From Dyella caseinilytica (GTDB lineage: Bacteria; Pseudomonadota; Gammaproteobacteria; Xanthomonadales; Rhodanobacteraceae), in assembly GCF_016865235.1 (NCBI RefSeq), contig NZ_CP064030.1, forward strand, positions 4,278,001 to 4,342,000: a stretch of 64,000 nucleotides of DNA, written 5' to 3'. This document shows, in pieces, positions 16,052 to 24,707 of the stretch. The notes beneath the pieces were generated by a model. That model was given only the letters and a program-made list of their open reading frames with translations. It searched no databases and had not been told where the DNA came from. The number at the start of each line of letters is the position of its first letter. The first letter of the stretch is position 1. The position numbers and the translations under genes were made by a program.

Positions 16052-17764
16052 TTACTGATACACATGCAGCCGATTGAAGATCCACGCGTAATACGACTTC
16101 ACCAGATCCTTATCCGCGCAATCCGCGTACAAACCATTACACCGCTCACGCAGTGACGACAACGCCGAGAAATACGAATCCATCGGCAACCCCGCCGCCT
16201 TCAGCACCATGCCAGGCAAATGCGCGATATCCATCATGGGATACGTTGGCAGCCCCGGGCCAGGCACATTGCTCTTGATCATGTAATACGTCAGATAATC
16301 CTGATACGGCACCAGCTCCGGCGGCCACGTGCGCGGCAGCGTACGCATCAGATCATCGAATGAAGGCTGATGATCACCGAAGTGCACCAGCACAGTCGGT
16401 TGTGTGCGATCGAGGAAATCATGCTCCAACCCCTTCATCGCCACATCGGAATCATGCAGGCGCTGCAGGTAGGTGTCGAAGTTCAGTGCCGTCGCATCGG
16501 GCAAGCCTTGCAGCAGGTTCTGGAACGGCTTGGGCAGGGTCGACATCGGATCGTCGTGCGGGCCGTGCTGATTGATCGTGAGGATCATCATGAAGACCGG
16601 TTGCCCAGGCTTCTTCAGCTTGTCGTACACCTGCTTGGCAGCGGCGAACATCTGCGCATCGGTTTCATCCCAATCGTCGAGGCCCAGCTCGCCGGCGCCG
16701 TAGAAGTTATCGACGCCATAGGCCTTGTACGCATCGCGGCCATTGAGAAATTCACCGTGCGTGGGGTAGATGGCCACGGTGAGATAGCCAAGCCGGCGCA
16801 GTTGCTGCGGCAGCGAATCGTGTACATGCGGCGCAAGCACGTAAGGCGCGTACATGCCGCCGGGCCCGAAGATATCCTGCGGCATACCGGTCAGCGCAGC
16901 GAATTCACTGACCCACGTGCCACCACCGAAGGTATGCACACGCATCACACCGGTACCGCGTGTTTGCGCGTCTGCCTTGAGCATCGCCACGTCGCACGCG
17001 GGCACCGTGCAATGCGTGAAGTTGGCGGGGTTGAATGTGCTCTCTTCCAGCACCTGAATGATGTCGGGATATTGGCTGGGATCCGTGGTTCCTGGTATGC
17101 CCGCAGCCGTTGCTTGCCAGTCGCGTTCGGCAGCAGCGTCATCGGCCATGGCGGGTATATGCACGCTCGAATCGCGCAGGTTTACGAAGAAATTGGTGAG
17201 GTCCGCGTCATCGGACATTTTTTCCCACGCGCCACGTGCATGCACTTTTGCAAACGGGCCGGAAGGAAGCAGGCAGAGCCAGAACGCGAGGGCGCACAGG
17301 GCAATACCACCGATGCGCAGCGCGGCTTGGGGCAATGCGCGCAATGTGGCAAAGCGGCGACGATCGCAATGCCAGGCCAGCCACAACACGATGGGCACGG
17401 CGATGCCCACGCTGATGCCGACGCTGTAGATATTCGGGTAACGCCGCAGTGTCTCGAACAGGCTGGAGCGCACGTAGTAGACGAAATCCGCCGGCATCAG
17501 CGGGGATTCCAAGTACTCCTCCTTGAGCACGGTGATCGCGCGCAGCAGCAGGAACAGGCCGCCGCTGAAAACCAGCGCAAACGCCAACCGCGCAAACACG
17601 AACAGCGATGCGCCGAACACGCACAGCATCAACGCGAACACAAAGCCGCGCTGCTCCAGGAGCGGTTCCTGCCAAGCGGTAAACCAGACGCAAATGGCGA
17701 AGAAGGCCAATGCGCAAACCATAGTGGTGCGGTTTCGCGAAGCGCGAAACGAAATCAACGACAT
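16052..17764 (-). CDS. LtaS-like sulfatase-fold membrane enzyme
   Basis: A protein of 570 residues. The N-terminal 200 residues hold five hydrophobic helices, and the rest is an alkaline-phosphatase-fold catalytic domain facing the periplasm. The motif IIQVLEESTFNP has the Thr expected as nucleophile in lipoteichoic acid synthase-like phosphoglycerol transferases, and LVHFGDHQPSFD supplies late metal ligands. Gram-negative relatives are probably phosphoglycerol or phosphoethanolamine transferases acting on envelope glycans; the acceptor is unknown here. The start at 17764 has the SD GGGGGAG. It converges on nagA and is not evidently part of the GlcNAc operon. Confidence 0.82.
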   Translation of the reverse strand: MSLISFRASRNRTTMVCALAFFAICVWFTAWQEPLLEQRGFVFALMLCVFGASLFVFARLAFALVFSGGLFLLLRAITVLKEEYLESPLMPADFVYYVRSSLFETLRRYPNIYSVGISVGIAVPIVLWLAWHCDRRRFATLRALPQAALRIGGIALCALAFWLCLLPSGPFAKVHARGAWEKMSDDADLTNFFVNLRDSSVHIPAMADDAAAERDWQATAAGIPGTTDPSQYPDIIQVLEESTFNPANFTHCTVPACDVAMLKADAQTRGTGVMRVHTFGGGTWVSEFAALTGMPQDIFGPGGMYAPYVLAPHVHDSLPQQLRRLGYLTVAIYPTHGEFLNGRDAYKAYGVDNFYGAGELGLDDWDETDAQMFAAAKQVYDKLKKPGQPVFMMILTINQHGPHDDPMSTLPKPFQNLLQGLPDATALNFDTYLQRLHDSDVAMKGLEHDFLDRTQPTVLVHFGDHQPSFDDLMRTLPRTWPPELVPYQDYLTYYMIKSNVPGPGLPTYPMMDIAHLPGMVLKAAGLPMDSYFSALSSLRERCNGLYADCADKDLVKSYYAWIFNRLHVYQ

Positions 17765-17933
17765 GTGGGGCTCCCCCTGTATGGCGTCGCTTCGTAGGGC
17801 GGCGCATCGTTCTGTGGTTGTCAAAGAGCCGTCATTTTAAAGCTTTTTTGCCATCAAACAGACGCCTGTCAGGCGCGAATCGTCACCTATATCTGCTAGG
17901 TTCATGGTCTGTAAGCCCTTAGTCGGAAGCCCC

Positions 17934-19961
17934 ATGCCCCTTCGTTCTTGCCGCCTTACTGCTCTGTTTTCCGCCGTTCTGCTGGCCGCCTGCGCCAGCC
18001 AGCCGCATCCCGCCGCCCAGCCCCAGGCGTTGCCCCAGGGCCTGCGCGCCGATGTAGCGGTGCTGGAAACCACGGACATCCACTCGAACATCCTCAGCTA
18101 CGACTACTACAAGCAGAAAGCGGACCCGACCCTGGGCTTCGAGCGCACCGTGACCCTGATCCGTAAGGCGCGGGGTCAGTTCACCAACAGCTTCCTGTTC
18201 GACGCAGGCGACACCATCCAGGGCAGCGTGCTAGCCGACTACCAGGCTCAGGTACAGAAGATCGGCTGCGACCAGGAGCTTGCGGTCTACAAGAGCATGG
18301 ATGCCATCGGCTACGACGGAGGCACCATCGGCAATCATGAATTCAATTACGGCCTGCCCTACCTGTCGCAGGTCACCGGCACGCCGATGAATGTAGAGGG
18401 CACCAGCGCGCAGCGCTGCACAGGCCCGCACTATCCGCTGGTGCTTGCCAACGTAAACAGCGTTCGCGACGGCAAGCCGATCTTCAAGCCGTGGACGATC
18501 ATCGACCGCAAGATCGCCGCCTACACACCCGATGGCAGCCAGCTCAGCGTCCCGTTGAAGATCGCCATCATCGGCTTCGCGCCACCACCGATCATGCAGT
18601 GGGACAAGCAAAACCTGCAGGGCAAGGTGACCGTCACTGGCGTGGTGGAAGCCGCACAGAAGTATCTGCCGGAAATCCAGGCGCAACATCCGGATCTGGT
18701 CATTGCGATCCTGCACGGCGGCATGAACAACGCACCCTATACGCCCGACATGGAAAACGGCGGCTGGTATCTGGCCGGCGTACCGGGCATCGATGTGTTG
18801 TTGATGGGTCACGAACATACCGACTTCCCCGGCCCGCGCTTTGCACACATGCAGGATGTCGATGACGAGCATGGTTTCGTGCGCGGCGTGCCTGCCGTGA
18901 TGGGTGGATTCTTCGGCAAGGATCTGGGCGTGATTCGCCTCGCGTTGGTGCGCCAGCAGGATCACTGGGTGATCGATAAGAGCAAGACCTTCAGCCAGGT
19001 CTGGCCGATCTGTCCGCCGACGATGGTCAACGGCAAACCAACCGTATCGCCATCCAACTGCGTGCCGGCTGATCCGCAGATCCCGCTGGTGGTCGGCAAA
19101 GTGCAGCAGGCGGCGATCGATTACGTGAACACCCCGATCGGGCAAAGCAATGTGCGCATGAGCAGCTACTTTGCCGACGAAGGCGACATGAGCGCACTGG
19201 CGCCGGTGAATGCCGCGCAGATTGATTACGCGCAGCAGGCGCTGCCTTCCGCGCATCCAGAACTGGCCAATACGCCGGTGCTGGGTTCGGCCGCTGCATT
19301 TCGCACTGGCTTCGGTGGTCCCGACGACTACACCGATGTCATGCCCGGCCCGCTCACGCTGCGCAGTGCGGCAGATCTGTACTTCTATCCGAACACGCTC
19401 AGCGCAGTGAAGATCGATGGCAAAGGTTTGAAAGCATGGCTGGAGCAATCCGCTCAGCGTTTCAACCGCATCAATCCGAATGCGACCGGCGAGCAACAGC
19501 TGATCAATGACAAGTACGTCGGCTACAACTTCGACCAGATCCAAGGCGGTATTGCGTACATCATCGATGTGTCCAAACCGGCCGGCGAACGCATCGTGAA
19601 GCTGACCTATCGCGGCAAACCCATTACAACGGCGCAGACTTTTGTGGTCGTGACCAACAACTACCGTGCCAGCGGCGGTGGTCATTTCCCTGGACTGGAC
19701 GGCAACAATATCGTGCTGGCCGCACCGGATGGCACACGCGAGATTCTGGCGCGCTGGCTGCAGAAACATCCGTCGCTCGTTGCCAAGGATCTGCCGCGTG
19801 CTTCATGGCACTTCGCCAAGCTAAAGACGCATGGTCCCGTGGTATTCACCTCAGCCAGCGACAAGCAGGCCGTGGCCGAAACCGATGGACTTCACAACAT
19901 CAAGCAAGTGCGCGACAACGGCGACGGCACCGCGGTATACGCGATCGACCTCTCACACTGA
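17934..19961 (+). CDS. cpdB: 2',3'-cyclic-nucleotide 2'-phosphodiesterase/3'-nucleotidase, lipoprotein form
   Basis: A protein of 675 residues of the 5'-nucleotidase/UshA superfamily. It starts with a lipoprotein signal peptide ending in LLAAC, so it should be acylated at Cys22 and anchored in the envelope, unlike soluble E. coli CpdB. The metallophosphoesterase domain shows the DIHSN, GNHEFNYG and GHEHTDFPG motifs; the C-terminal substrate-binding domain runs from about residue 390. It should scavenge nucleotides in the periplasm. The start at 17934 is set by the lipobox spacing and a GGAAG SD. Confidence 0.9.
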   Translation: MPLRSCRLTALFSAVLLAACASQPHPAAQPQALPQGLRADVAVLETTDIHSNILSYDYYKQKADPTLGFERTVTLIRKARGQFTNSFLFDAGDTIQGSVLADYQAQVQKIGCDQELAVYKSMDAIGYDGGTIGNHEFNYGLPYLSQVTGTPMNVEGTSAQRCTGPHYPLVLANVNSVRDGKPIFKPWTIIDRKIAAYTPDGSQLSVPLKIAIIGFAPPPIMQWDKQNLQGKVTVTGVVEAAQKYLPEIQAQHPDLVIAILHGGMNNAPYTPDMENGGWYLAGVPGIDVLLMGHEHTDFPGPRFAHMQDVDDEHGFVRGVPAVMGGFFGKDLGVIRLALVRQQDHWVIDKSKTFSQVWPICPPTMVNGKPTVSPSNCVPADPQIPLVVGKVQQAAIDYVNTPIGQSNVRMSSYFADEGDMSALAPVNAAQIDYAQQALPSAHPELANTPVLGSAAAFRTGFGGPDDYTDVMPGPLTLRSAADLYFYPNTLSAVKIDGKGLKAWLEQSAQRFNRINPNATGEQQLINDKYVGYNFDQIQGGIAYIIDVSKPAGERIVKLTYRGKPITTAQTFVVVTNNYRASGGGHFPGLDGNNIVLAAPDGTREILARWLQKHPSLVAKDLPRASWHFAKLKTHGPVVFTSASDKQAVAETDGLHNIKQVRDNGDGTAVYAIDLSH

Positions 19962-19980
19962 GCGATAGGCATGACGGCCA

Positions 19981-20002
19981 GCTTCCGGCATGAGCCGGAA
20001 GC
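19981..20002 (+). terminator. Hairpin after cpdB
   Basis: A perfect 9-bp stem GCTTCCGGC/GCCGGAAGC with ATGA loop starts 19 bp after the stop codon. A second stem (20003-20028) follows directly. No U tract, so termination may need Rho. Confidence 0.65.
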
Positions 20003-20134
20003 GCGGTGTCATCGGATGACGGCACCGCCAGCCTTGATGACCGCTGCTGTTGCAACAGCGTTACATTCACCACGCGCATTCAGCCATCCAAATTCGCCGG
20101 CGGCACCTCATGCAATAGTTTCATTAGGCAACTG

Positions 20135-20162
20135 TTGACAGCCGCTGCAGTGCACAACTAAT
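20135..20162 (+). promoter_or_regulatory. Probable thr operon promoter
   Basis: A perfect -35 TTGACA (20135-20140), a 16-base spacer and ACTAAT (20157-20162, four of six matches). The transcript would start at about 20169, only a few bases before the leader peptide ATG at 20172, suggesting a nearly leaderless leader-peptide mRNA. Confidence 0.6.
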
Positions 20163-20171
20163 GTCGGGACC

Positions 20172-20327
20172 ATGTCGACCGAATACGCACCAGCACGCAT
20201 TGATTTCAGCCCGGCCATCGCCGGGTGCGTGCGTGTCTCGGCGACAACGATTATCGCCACAAGTATTACCACTACCACCGGAACCGGAACGACTGGTTAC
20301 GGGGTGGTGTCTGTGCGCGAAGAGTAA
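20172..20327 (+). CDS. thrL: thr operon leader peptide
   Basis: An in-frame ORF of 51 codons. Codons 25-41 (20244-20294) encode 10 Thr and 3 Ile within 17 residues (TTIIATSITTTTGTGTT), the signature of a threonine/isoleucine attenuation leader. It ends with TAA at 20325-20327, 15 bases before the first of two RNA hairpins that lead into hom. A GTG at 20229 is an alternative start. Stalling at Thr or Ile codons would change folding downstream and release hom-thrB-thrC expression. Confidence 0.88.
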   Translation: MSTEYAPARIDFSPAIAGCVRVSATTIIATSITTTTGTGTTGYGVVSVREE

Positions 20328-20342
20328 CTTCTCATACGCAAC

Positions 20343-20411
20343 GGCCCCGCCCTCGAAGAGGCGGGCCGGCACTCCCGAACCGCCAGCGAGCAGGGGCCTC
20401 AACCGGAGGCC
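20343..20411 (+). promoter_or_regulatory. thr attenuator with SD-sequestering hairpin
   Basis: Hairpin 1 (20343-20367) pairs GGCC-CGCC with GGCGGGCC with two bulged C residues. Hairpin 2 (20395-20411) pairs GGCCTC with GAGGCC and hides the hom SD GGAGG (20405-20409). An alternative pairing, GGCCCC (20343-20348) with GGGGCC (20393-20398), would break both. There is no U tract, so control may act on translation initiation or Rho rather than by a classic terminator. Confidence 0.65.
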
Positions 20412-20414
20412 ATC

Positions 20415-21557
20415 ATGGATAGCTGTGCATCACTCATCGCCGAACATCCGCACCGACTTCCCCCTTTGCAGGCAGCCGGTTCGCGCCGTCGAACCCTGGC
20501 GATCGGTCTGATTGGCCCTGGACGGGTGGGCAGCGTGCTGCTGGCGCAGTTGCGCGCCGCCCAGGAGCGGCTGGCACGCGAAGCAGGCCTGGAGCTGATG
20601 CTCTGCGGTGTCGCCGCCAGCCGCCGCATGTGGCTGGATTGCGACGATCCCGAACTCAACGCGCAGCACGATGCACAAACCTGGCGGCCGACCGATCTGG
20701 ATCAATTCGCCGCGCACATCCGTGGCGAGAGTCAGCGTCACGCGATGCTGATCGATTGCAGCGCCAGTGACGCGGTGGCTTCGCAATACCCCTACTGGCT
20801 TGCCTCCGGCCTGCACGTGGTGACGCCAAGCAAGCTGGCCAGCAGCGGCCCGCTGTCGCGCTGGCAGTCGATCCGCGCGGCGAGCCAGCATGGGGGGCGG
20901 TTTCGCTACGAAGCCACGGTCTGCGCCGGCTTACCGGTAGTACAGACGCTGCGTGACCTGCTCGATACCGGCGACCAGCTGCTTTCGGTGGAAGGCATGT
21001 TTTCTGGCACGTTGGCCTGGCTGTGTTGCCAATACGACGGCAAACGCCCCTTCTCCGCCCTGGTGCGCGAGGCGCATGCGCTGGGCTACACCGAGCCCGA
21101 TCCGCGCGACGATCTTTCCGGCATGGACGTCGCGCGCAAGCTGGTGATCCTGGCGCGCGAAGCCGGCTGGCCGCTATCCCTGCACGATGTCGCGGTGGAA
21201 AGCCTGGTGCCCGCCGAGCTGTCCGACTTGCCGCTGGATGATTTCATGGCCCGGCTGGACGAACTGGACGCGCCGATGGCGCAGCGTCTGGCCGCCGCAC
21301 AAGCCCATCACGGGGTATTGCGCCACGTCGCCAGCCTTGATCGCGACGGCCGCGCCCAGGTCGGCTTGCAGCCGCTGGCCGCGTCACATGCCTTCGCGCA
21401 TACGCGGCTGACGGATAACATCGTGCAGTTCCGCACCCAACGCTACTGCGATAATCCATTGCTGGTGCAGGGTCCCGGCGCCGGTCCGGAAGTGACGGCC
21501 GCAGGGATCTTTGCCGATCTACTACGCATCGCCGAATCACTGGAGGTGCGCGCATGA
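20415..21557 (+). CDS. hom: Homoserine dehydrogenase (monofunctional)
   Basis: A protein of 380 residues resembling the C-terminal half of bifunctional ThrA. It reduces aspartate semialdehyde to homoserine. The Rossmann motif GLIGPGRVGS is near residue 30, and the homoserine dehydrogenase signature EPDPRDDLSGMDVARKL is near residues 223-240. There is no aspartokinase domain, no room for one upstream and no C-terminal ACT domain, so aspartokinase must come from another locus. First gene of hom-thrB-thrC; its SD is masked by attenuator hairpin 2. Confidence 0.92.
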   Translation: MDSCASLIAEHPHRLPPLQAAGSRRRTLAIGLIGPGRVGSVLLAQLRAAQERLAREAGLELMLCGVAASRRMWLDCDDPELNAQHDAQTWRPTDLDQFAAHIRGESQRHAMLIDCSASDAVASQYPYWLASGLHVVTPSKLASSGPLSRWQSIRAASQHGGRFRYEATVCAGLPVVQTLRDLLDTGDQLLSVEGMFSGTLAWLCCQYDGKRPFSALVREAHALGYTEPDPRDDLSGMDVARKLVILAREAGWPLSLHDVAVESLVPAELSDLPLDDFMARLDELDAPMAQRLAAAQAHHGVLRHVASLDRDGRAQVGLQPLAASHAFAHTRLTDNIVQFRTQRYCDNPLLVQGPGAGPEVTAAGIFADLLRIAESLEVRA

Positions 21558-22543
21558 ATGCCTCTCTTGCCGTGAAGCCGCCCATGTCTCCGCAACGCCT
21601 GCAATCTGCATCCGCAACCGCTTTTGCCAGCGTGGGCAATGTGGGCGTGGGATTCGACATACTCGGCCACTGCATCGCCGGTGCGTCCGATAGCGTCGAC
21701 GTGCGCCGCATCGACACGCCGACGGTGCGCATCGCAAGCATCGACGGCTGCGTGGACATGCTTCCCACCGACGCGGCGCAGAACACGGCCGGCGCGGCCT
21801 TGCTCGCCTTGCGCAAGGCACTGGGCCTGCAACATGGCTTCGAGCTTTCGCTGCACAAAGGCATCGCGCTGGGCTCAGGCATGGGCGGTTCGGCCGCCTC
21901 GTGTGTCGCAGCGCTGGTGGCGGCCAATGCCTTGCTGGAACGGCCGCTGTCGCGCGAGTCGCTGTATGGCTTCGCGATAGAAGGCGAAGCCGTTGCCAGT
22001 GGCGGACGCCACGGCGATAACGTCGGACCGATGCTGCTAGGTGGCCTGGCGCTTACCACTCGCGATCGCCTGATCCGCGTCCCCGTGCCGCCGGGCTGGC
22101 ATTGCGCGCTGGTGCATCCGCATGTGGTGCTGGAAACACGCAAAGCACGCGCCGCGCTCGCGGGCGATTACGCGCTCAGCGAATTCGTTGCGCAATCGGC
22201 CAACCTCGCGCTGGTGCTGGCAGGTTGCTGGCGTGGCGAAGCGGAACTGGTGCGTGAAGGCTTGAAAGACGTGCTGATCGAACCGCGCCGGGCGCCACTC
22301 GTACCGAACTTTGCCCGCGTGAAACAGGCGGCACTGGATCATCACGCCATGGGCGCAAGCATTTCCGGCGGTGGTCCCAGTGTGTTTGGCTGGTTTGAGC
22401 ATCGCGTCGAAGCGGAAGCCGCGGCAGCTGCAATGCGCAACGCGTTCGCCGAAGCAGGACTGGATAGCGACAGTTTCGTCGCCCCGGTGGAAGGACCTGC
22501 CGCCACGCTGCTGCCGGCTGTCGATGCAGGTGAACACGCATGA
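21554..22543 (+). CDS. thrB: Homoserine kinase
   Basis: A GHMP kinase of 329 residues that phosphorylates homoserine at the O position. The ATP-binding motif GSGMGGSAAS is near residues 112-121, the N-terminal VGNVGVGFDILG segment and the C-terminal SGGGPSVFGW motif are also present. The start ATG overlaps the hom stop as ATGA, so translation is coupled. An internal Met at residue 11 is a possible alternative start. Confidence 0.95.
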   Translation: MNASLAVKPPMSPQRLQSASATAFASVGNVGVGFDILGHCIAGASDSVDVRRIDTPTVRIASIDGCVDMLPTDAAQNTAGAALLALRKALGLQHGFELSLHKGIALGSGMGGSAASCVAALVAANALLERPLSRESLYGFAIEGEAVASGGRHGDNVGPMLLGGLALTTRDRLIRVPVPPGWHCALVHPHVVLETRKARAALAGDYALSEFVAQSANLALVLAGCWRGEAELVREGLKDVLIEPRRAPLVPNFARVKQAALDHHAMGASISGGGPSVFGWFEHRVEAEAAAAAMRNAFAEAGLDSDSFVAPVEGPAATLLPAVDAGEHA

Positions 22544-23883
22544 CCCCAGCCTTGCGATATCCAAGCACCCGCGGCACCAGCCCTGCCGCCACGCTCAGCG
22601 AGGCGATTGCCGCCGGGCTCGCACCGGATGGCGGCCTGTATGTACCGGAACGTTTGCCAACACGCGATGTGAAGGACTTCAATCCTGATGGCACGCTGGC
22701 CGACACGGCCGCGACCTTGCTGGCGCCCTTCTTTGCGGGCGACTCGTTGGCGTCAGCGCTACCCGCCATCTGCGCAGAAGCCTTGACGTTTCCATCCCCT
22801 TTGCGTGCCTTGCCGCAGCATCCGAAGACCTCGGTGCTGGAGCTGTTTCACGGTCCCACTGCCGCGTTCAAGGATGTCGGCGCGCGCTTTCTCGCTGCCT
22901 GCCTGCGACGCTTGCGCGGAGACAGTGCCCAACACCTGACGATTCTGGTGGCAACGTCCGGCGATACCGGTGCGGCGGTGGGCGCAGCATTTCATCAACA
23001 GCCCGGCATCGAAGTCGTCATCCTGTATCCCGATGGCCGCGTGTCGCCACGCCAAGCCCATCAACTCGGCTGCTTTGGCGGCAACGTGCAGGCGCTGCGC
23101 GTGCAGGGCCGCTTCGACGATTGCCAACGCATGGTGAAAGCCGCGTTGAACGATACCGCCCTGCAGGCACAATCACCGCTCTCCTCCGCCAACAGCATCA
23201 GCCTCGGGCGCCTGCTGCCGCAAATGAGCTACTACGCGCATGCTGCTGTGGCATGGTGGCGCGGACATCGCGAAGCACTGAACCTGATCATTCCCACCGG
23301 CAATCTCGGCAATGCATTGGCCGCGGTGTGGGTACGCGAAATGGGCTTGCCGATCGGGCAAATCCGTCTGGCCTGCAATGCCAACGCCACCCTGCCCGAC
23401 TTCTTCGGTGGCAGCGAATACACGCCGCGCCAAGCCGTCGCCACGCTGGCCAACGCCATGGACGTGGGTGCTCCCAGCAATTTCGAGCGCCTGCGCTGGA
23501 CGTTTCCGCAAGCCGACGCGCTGCGTGCGCAACTGCAGGCACAGAGCGTAGACGACCGCACCATCAGCGCCACCATCGCCCTGCACGCACGTGAGCATGG
23601 CGAAGTATTTTGTCCCCACACCGCTACGGCGATGCATGTGCTGGACACGCTGCGCGCCGGCGGCGACACATTGCCGTGGGCGGTCGTTGCGACAGCGCAT
23701 CCGGCGAAATTCGAAAGCGTGGTGGAGCCGTTGATCGGTCGTGCCGTGGAGGTTCCAGCGTCGCTGGCAGCGATGCTGCAGCGGTCTGCCTCGGCCGAAC
23801 CGCTGGATGCGGAAGATGGCGCATTGCGCGGTTGGTTGCTGGCGCACGCGGATGAGAGTACTGCGGTGTTGCCTGCGGTCTAA
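22540..23883 (+). CDS. thrC: Threonine synthase
   Basis: A PLP enzyme of 447 residues that converts O-phosphohomoserine to threonine. The N-terminal YPSTRG motif, the PLP-lysine segment FHGPTAAFKDVGARF (Lys near residue 110) and TSGDTGAAV for phosphate binding are all visible. It overlaps thrB by four bases (ATGA), completing a coupled hom-thrB-thrC operon. An inverted repeat lies about 65 bp downstream. Confidence 0.95.
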   Translation: MTPALRYPSTRGTSPAATLSEAIAAGLAPDGGLYVPERLPTRDVKDFNPDGTLADTAATLLAPFFAGDSLASALPAICAEALTFPSPLRALPQHPKTSVLELFHGPTAAFKDVGARFLAACLRRLRGDSAQHLTILVATSGDTGAAVGAAFHQQPGIEVVILYPDGRVSPRQAHQLGCFGGNVQALRVQGRFDDCQRMVKAALNDTALQAQSPLSSANSISLGRLLPQMSYYAHAAVAWWRGHREALNLIIPTGNLGNALAAVWVREMGLPIGQIRLACNANATLPDFFGGSEYTPRQAVATLANAMDVGAPSNFERLRWTFPQADALRAQLQAQSVDDRTISATIALHAREHGEVFCPHTATAMHVLDTLRAGGDTLPWAVVATAHPAKFESVVEPLIGRAVEVPASLAAMLQRSASAEPLDAEDGALRGWLLAHADESTAVLPAV

Positions 23884-23947
23884 ATCAACTTCTGGTGTGT
23901 GGATGGCACCGTAAGCTGTGTCGCTCCCATATCACTCATCCCCGCCC

Positions 23948-24023
23948 CACCGTCATTCCGGCGAAGGCCGGAATCCATGGCCAGTACGAAGCATGGATTC
24001 CGGCCTTCGCCGGAATGACGGTG
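23948..24023. repeat. Dispersed palindromic repeat, copy A
   Basis: Two perfectly complementary 32-base arms (23948-23979 and 23992-24023) separated by 12 bases, built on the unit CGTCATTCCGGCGAAGG. It lies between converging thrC and the isochorismatase-fold gene. Copies B and C of the unit are at 29409 and 36700. Confidence 0.85.
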
Positions 24024-24075
24024 AGGTAGAGATGTAGTTACAGGTGACTTACGTGGCGTCAGGCCATGGATGCCA

Positions 24076-24645
24076 TCACCCCAACATCTCCAAAACCTGC
24101 GCCGTCGAACGCACCCGACCAATCCGCGGGAAAATATGCTCCAGTGCAAACTTGTGCTGTTCACCGCTGGCCGCGCTCATCGCGTCCTCGGCAAAGATCA
24201 GGCTGAAACCGAGTTCCCAGGCATTGCGCGCTGTGGATTCCACGCCGATGTTGGTGGAGATACCGCCCAGCACGATGTTTTCGATGCCGCGCCGACGCAG
24301 CTGCAATTCCAGCTCGGTGCCATAGAACGCGCCCCACTGGCGCTTGGTGATGCGGATGTCGCTGTCGATGGCGCCGAGCTCTGCGGGAATCTCCCACCAC
24401 TCCGGCGGGAACGTCATGGCCGGAAGGGGCTGATCCACCAGCTGGCGCGGCGCATCGCCGAAATCGGCCGACCAGCCCACGCGCACCAGTACCACCGGCA
24501 CCTGCAGATCATGAAAGCGCTTGATCAACGCGCTCGCCTTGTGGAGCACGTCCGAAGCATTATGCGGACCGCCTGCAAACGGTAGGATACCCTTCTGCAG
24601 ATCGATAAGAACCAGCGCCGTACGGCGCGGATCGAGTGTTTCCAT
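24076..24645 (-). CDS. Isochorismatase-fold hydrolase
   Basis: A protein of 189 residues of the isochorismatase/nicotinamidase superfamily. The Asp of VLIDLQKGILP (near residue 17) and a Lys near residue 90 fit the conserved catalytic positions. The position normally occupied by the nucleophilic Cys reads GISTNIGVESTARNA, with Gly instead, as in EntB/PhzD-type isochorismatases that do not use a thiol. So it is unlikely to be a nicotinamidase. It is divergent from a TetR regulator across a short region with two palindromes, so it is probably the regulated target. Substrate unknown. Confidence 0.82.
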   Translation of the reverse strand: METLDPRRTALVLIDLQKGILPFAGGPHNASDVLHKASALIKRFHDLQVPVVLVRVGWSADFGDAPRQLVDQPLPAMTFPPEWWEIPAELGAIDSDIRITKRQWGAFYGTELELQLRRRGIENIVLGGISTNIGVESTARNAWELGFSLIFAEDAMSAASGEQHKFALEHIFPRIGRVRSTAQVLEMLG

Positions 24646-24666
24646 AGGATTCTCCGGTTCATATAA

Positions 24667-24707
24667 GTGAGGGTATCCTCACTTGGGAGTTTATGAGGAT
24701 GTCCTCA
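24667..24707. promoter_or_regulatory. Two TetR-type palindromic operators
   Basis: GTGAGG-GTAT-CCTCAC (24667-24682) and TGAGGATGTCCTCA (24694-24707) share the half site TGAGG, with centres 26 bp apart. They fill the gap between the divergent hydrolase and TetR genes and reach the TetR start codon, so the regulator probably represses itself and the hydrolase. Confidence 0.75.

Noticed and set aside
16370..17797. Plus-strand open frame (475 codons) opposite the LtaS-like gene
   Set aside because: Antisense shadow; no SD, no domain, composition unlike neighbours.
18231..19769. Minus-strand open frame (512 codons) opposite cpdB
   Set aside because: Antisense shadow of a clear metallophosphoesterase gene.
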